Assembly (NCBI GenBank): GCA_934667465.1 | Contig: CAKUMG010000298.1 | Span: 1 to 6,917 of the forward strand | Direction: 5' to 3' | DNA length: 6,917 nt | From: an uncultured Actinoplanes sp. | Lineage (GTDB): Bacteria; Actinomycetota; Actinomycetes; Mycobacteriales; Micromonosporaceae | Shown: piece by piece, positions 6,211-6,917 of the stretch | How the letters are laid out: every line of letters begins with the position of its first letter | Position numbering within the stretch: the first letter of the stretch is position 1 | Position numbers and translations under genes: made by a program | Notes under the pieces: generated by a model | Told to the model about the DNA's origin: nothing | The model's input: only the letters and a program-made list of their open reading frames with translations | Database searches by the model: none

Positions 6211-6890
6211 GCAGTTGTCTCCACCACAGGTTCAGGAACTCGGTAACCAGCGCCGACCACCGTCTCGATCAGAGGGGGGTCGCCGATCTTCTTGCGCAGG
6301 GTCATGACCGTGACCCGGACGGTGGTGGTGAACGGGTCGGTGTTGGCGTCCCACACCTTCTCGAGCAGCTCCTCGCTGGAGACCACCCCGCCGCGCGCCG
6401 CGAGCAGCTCCCGCAGCACACCGAACTCCTTGTTGGTGAGCTCGATCGTCGCGCCGCCACGGGTCACCACCCGCCGCGTCGGGTCGAGCGTCAGGTCGCC
6501 GACCGCCAGCACCGGGGGCACCTTGCGGGTGACGCGCCGGCCCAGCGCCTGCACCCGGGCCACCAGCTCCTCGAAGGCGAAGGGCTTCGGTAGGTAGTCG
6601 TCAGCGCCCAGCTCCAGACCCTCGACCCGGTCGGCGACGGTGCCGCTGGCGGTGAGCATGAGCACCCGGGCGAGCTGGTCCTCCGACGAGGCCAGCGCCG
6701 CGCAGATCTCGTCGCCGTGCATCCCGGGCAGGTCACGGTCGAGGACCACGACGTCGTAGTCGGTGACATAGGCCATCTCGTGACCGGTCAGCCCGTCGTA
6801 GGCGACGTCGACAGCCATTCCCTTGCGGCGCAACCCTCGCGCGATCGCATCGCACATGTTGCGCTCGTCTTCCACCACCAGCACGCGCAC
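6207..6890 (-). CDS. OmpR/PhoB-family response regulator
   Basis: A 227-residue cytoplasmic transcription factor and the partner of the kinase encoded directly downstream. The receiver domain (about 1-115) has the acidic pair Glu7-Asp8, the phosphoacceptor Asp51 in VVVLDRDLPG, Thr80 in LMLTAS and Lys102 in LPKPF, so all the switch residues are present. The winged-helix DNA-binding domain (about 128-220) has the typical ELTNKEFGVLRELLAARGG start, VRVTVMTLRKKIG recognition helix region (191-203) and the closing ETVVGAGYRVPE wing. Length is standard for the family. The start is GTG 6890, the usual position immediately before RVLVVEDE, with GAAAGGGA (6904-6897) 6 bases upstream. The gene is first in a two-gene operon; the promoter lies at or beyond the window's right edge. 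Target genes cannot be told from the sequence. Confidence 0.95.
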   Translation of the reverse strand: MRVLVVEDERNMCDAIARGLRRKGMAVDVAYDGLTGHEMAYVTDYDVVVLDRDLPGMHGDEICAALASSEDQLARVLMLTASGTVADRVEGLELGADDYLPKPFAFEELVARVQALGRRVTRKVPPVLAVGDLTLDPTRRVVTRGGATIELTNKEFGVLRELLAARGGVVSSEELLEKVWDANTDPFTTTVRVTVMTLRKKIGDPPLIETVVGAGYRVPEPVVETTA

Positions 6891-6896
6891 CGCGGG

Positions 6897-6904
6897 TCCC
6901 TTTC
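6897..6904 (-). promoter_or_regulatory. Ribosome binding site of the response regulator
   Basis: On the minus strand GAAAGGGA stands 6 bases before GTG 6890. It supports GTG as the start, giving a regulator that begins exactly where receiver domains normally do. The remaining 13 bases to the window edge are too few to judge a promoter. Confidence 0.65.
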
Positions 6905-6917
6905 GAGAGTCCAGCCC

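Noticed and set aside
4363..6246. 627-codon plus-strand frame crossing the anchored protein and the kinase
   Set aside because: Its translation is a Pro/Ala/Ser/Arg-rich shadow of the anchored protein joined to an antisense shadow of the kinase; no ribosome site or domain supports it.

Overview
This is a very GC-rich window with codon use and gene content typical of a high-GC actinobacterium; the proteins look most like those of the Micromonosporaceae or a related family, but that placement is inference from sequence character alone. It reads as ordinary chromosome. I see no insertion sequence, phage gene, CRISPR array, tRNA or rRNA.

Layout: (1) 1-794, plus strand: the 3' two thirds or so of a ribonuclease D gene, cut by the left window edge and closed by a strong hairpin-plus-T terminator (797-834). 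(2) 795-908: a short intergenic region holding that terminator, a near-perfect TTACT/AGTAA palindrome at 858-871 and a good Shine-Dalgarno. (3) 909-4171, plus strand: a two-gene fatty acid beta-oxidation operon, fadA (thiolase, beta subunit) then fadB (enoyl-CoA hydratase/3-hydroxyacyl-CoA dehydrogenase, alpha subunit). The two overlap by 4 bases (GTGA), and a second strong terminator follows 10 bases after the stop. (4) 4251-4985, plus strand: an uncharacterised, singly membrane-anchored protein with a Pro/Ala/Ser/Thr-rich linker and an outward-facing domain with two cysteines. (5) 6890-4990, minus strand: a two-component system, an OmpR-type response regulator followed by a HAMP-containing histidine kinase, joined by a 4-base ATGA overlap.

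How the genes work together: FadA and FadB together carry out the last three steps of the beta-oxidation cycle, probably as an alpha2beta2 trifunctional complex like the mycobacterial FadA/FadB enzyme. The palindrome upstream is a candidate operator for lipid-responsive repression. The two-component pair is a separate operon whose stimulus cannot be read from the sequence. It converges on the uncharacterised membrane protein with only 4 bases between stop codons, and a small hairpin contains both stop codons.

No radically new system is visible. The points most worth a second look are the palindrome at the fadAB promoter, the double-stop-codon hairpin, and the orphan anchored protein with almost no room for its own promoter.
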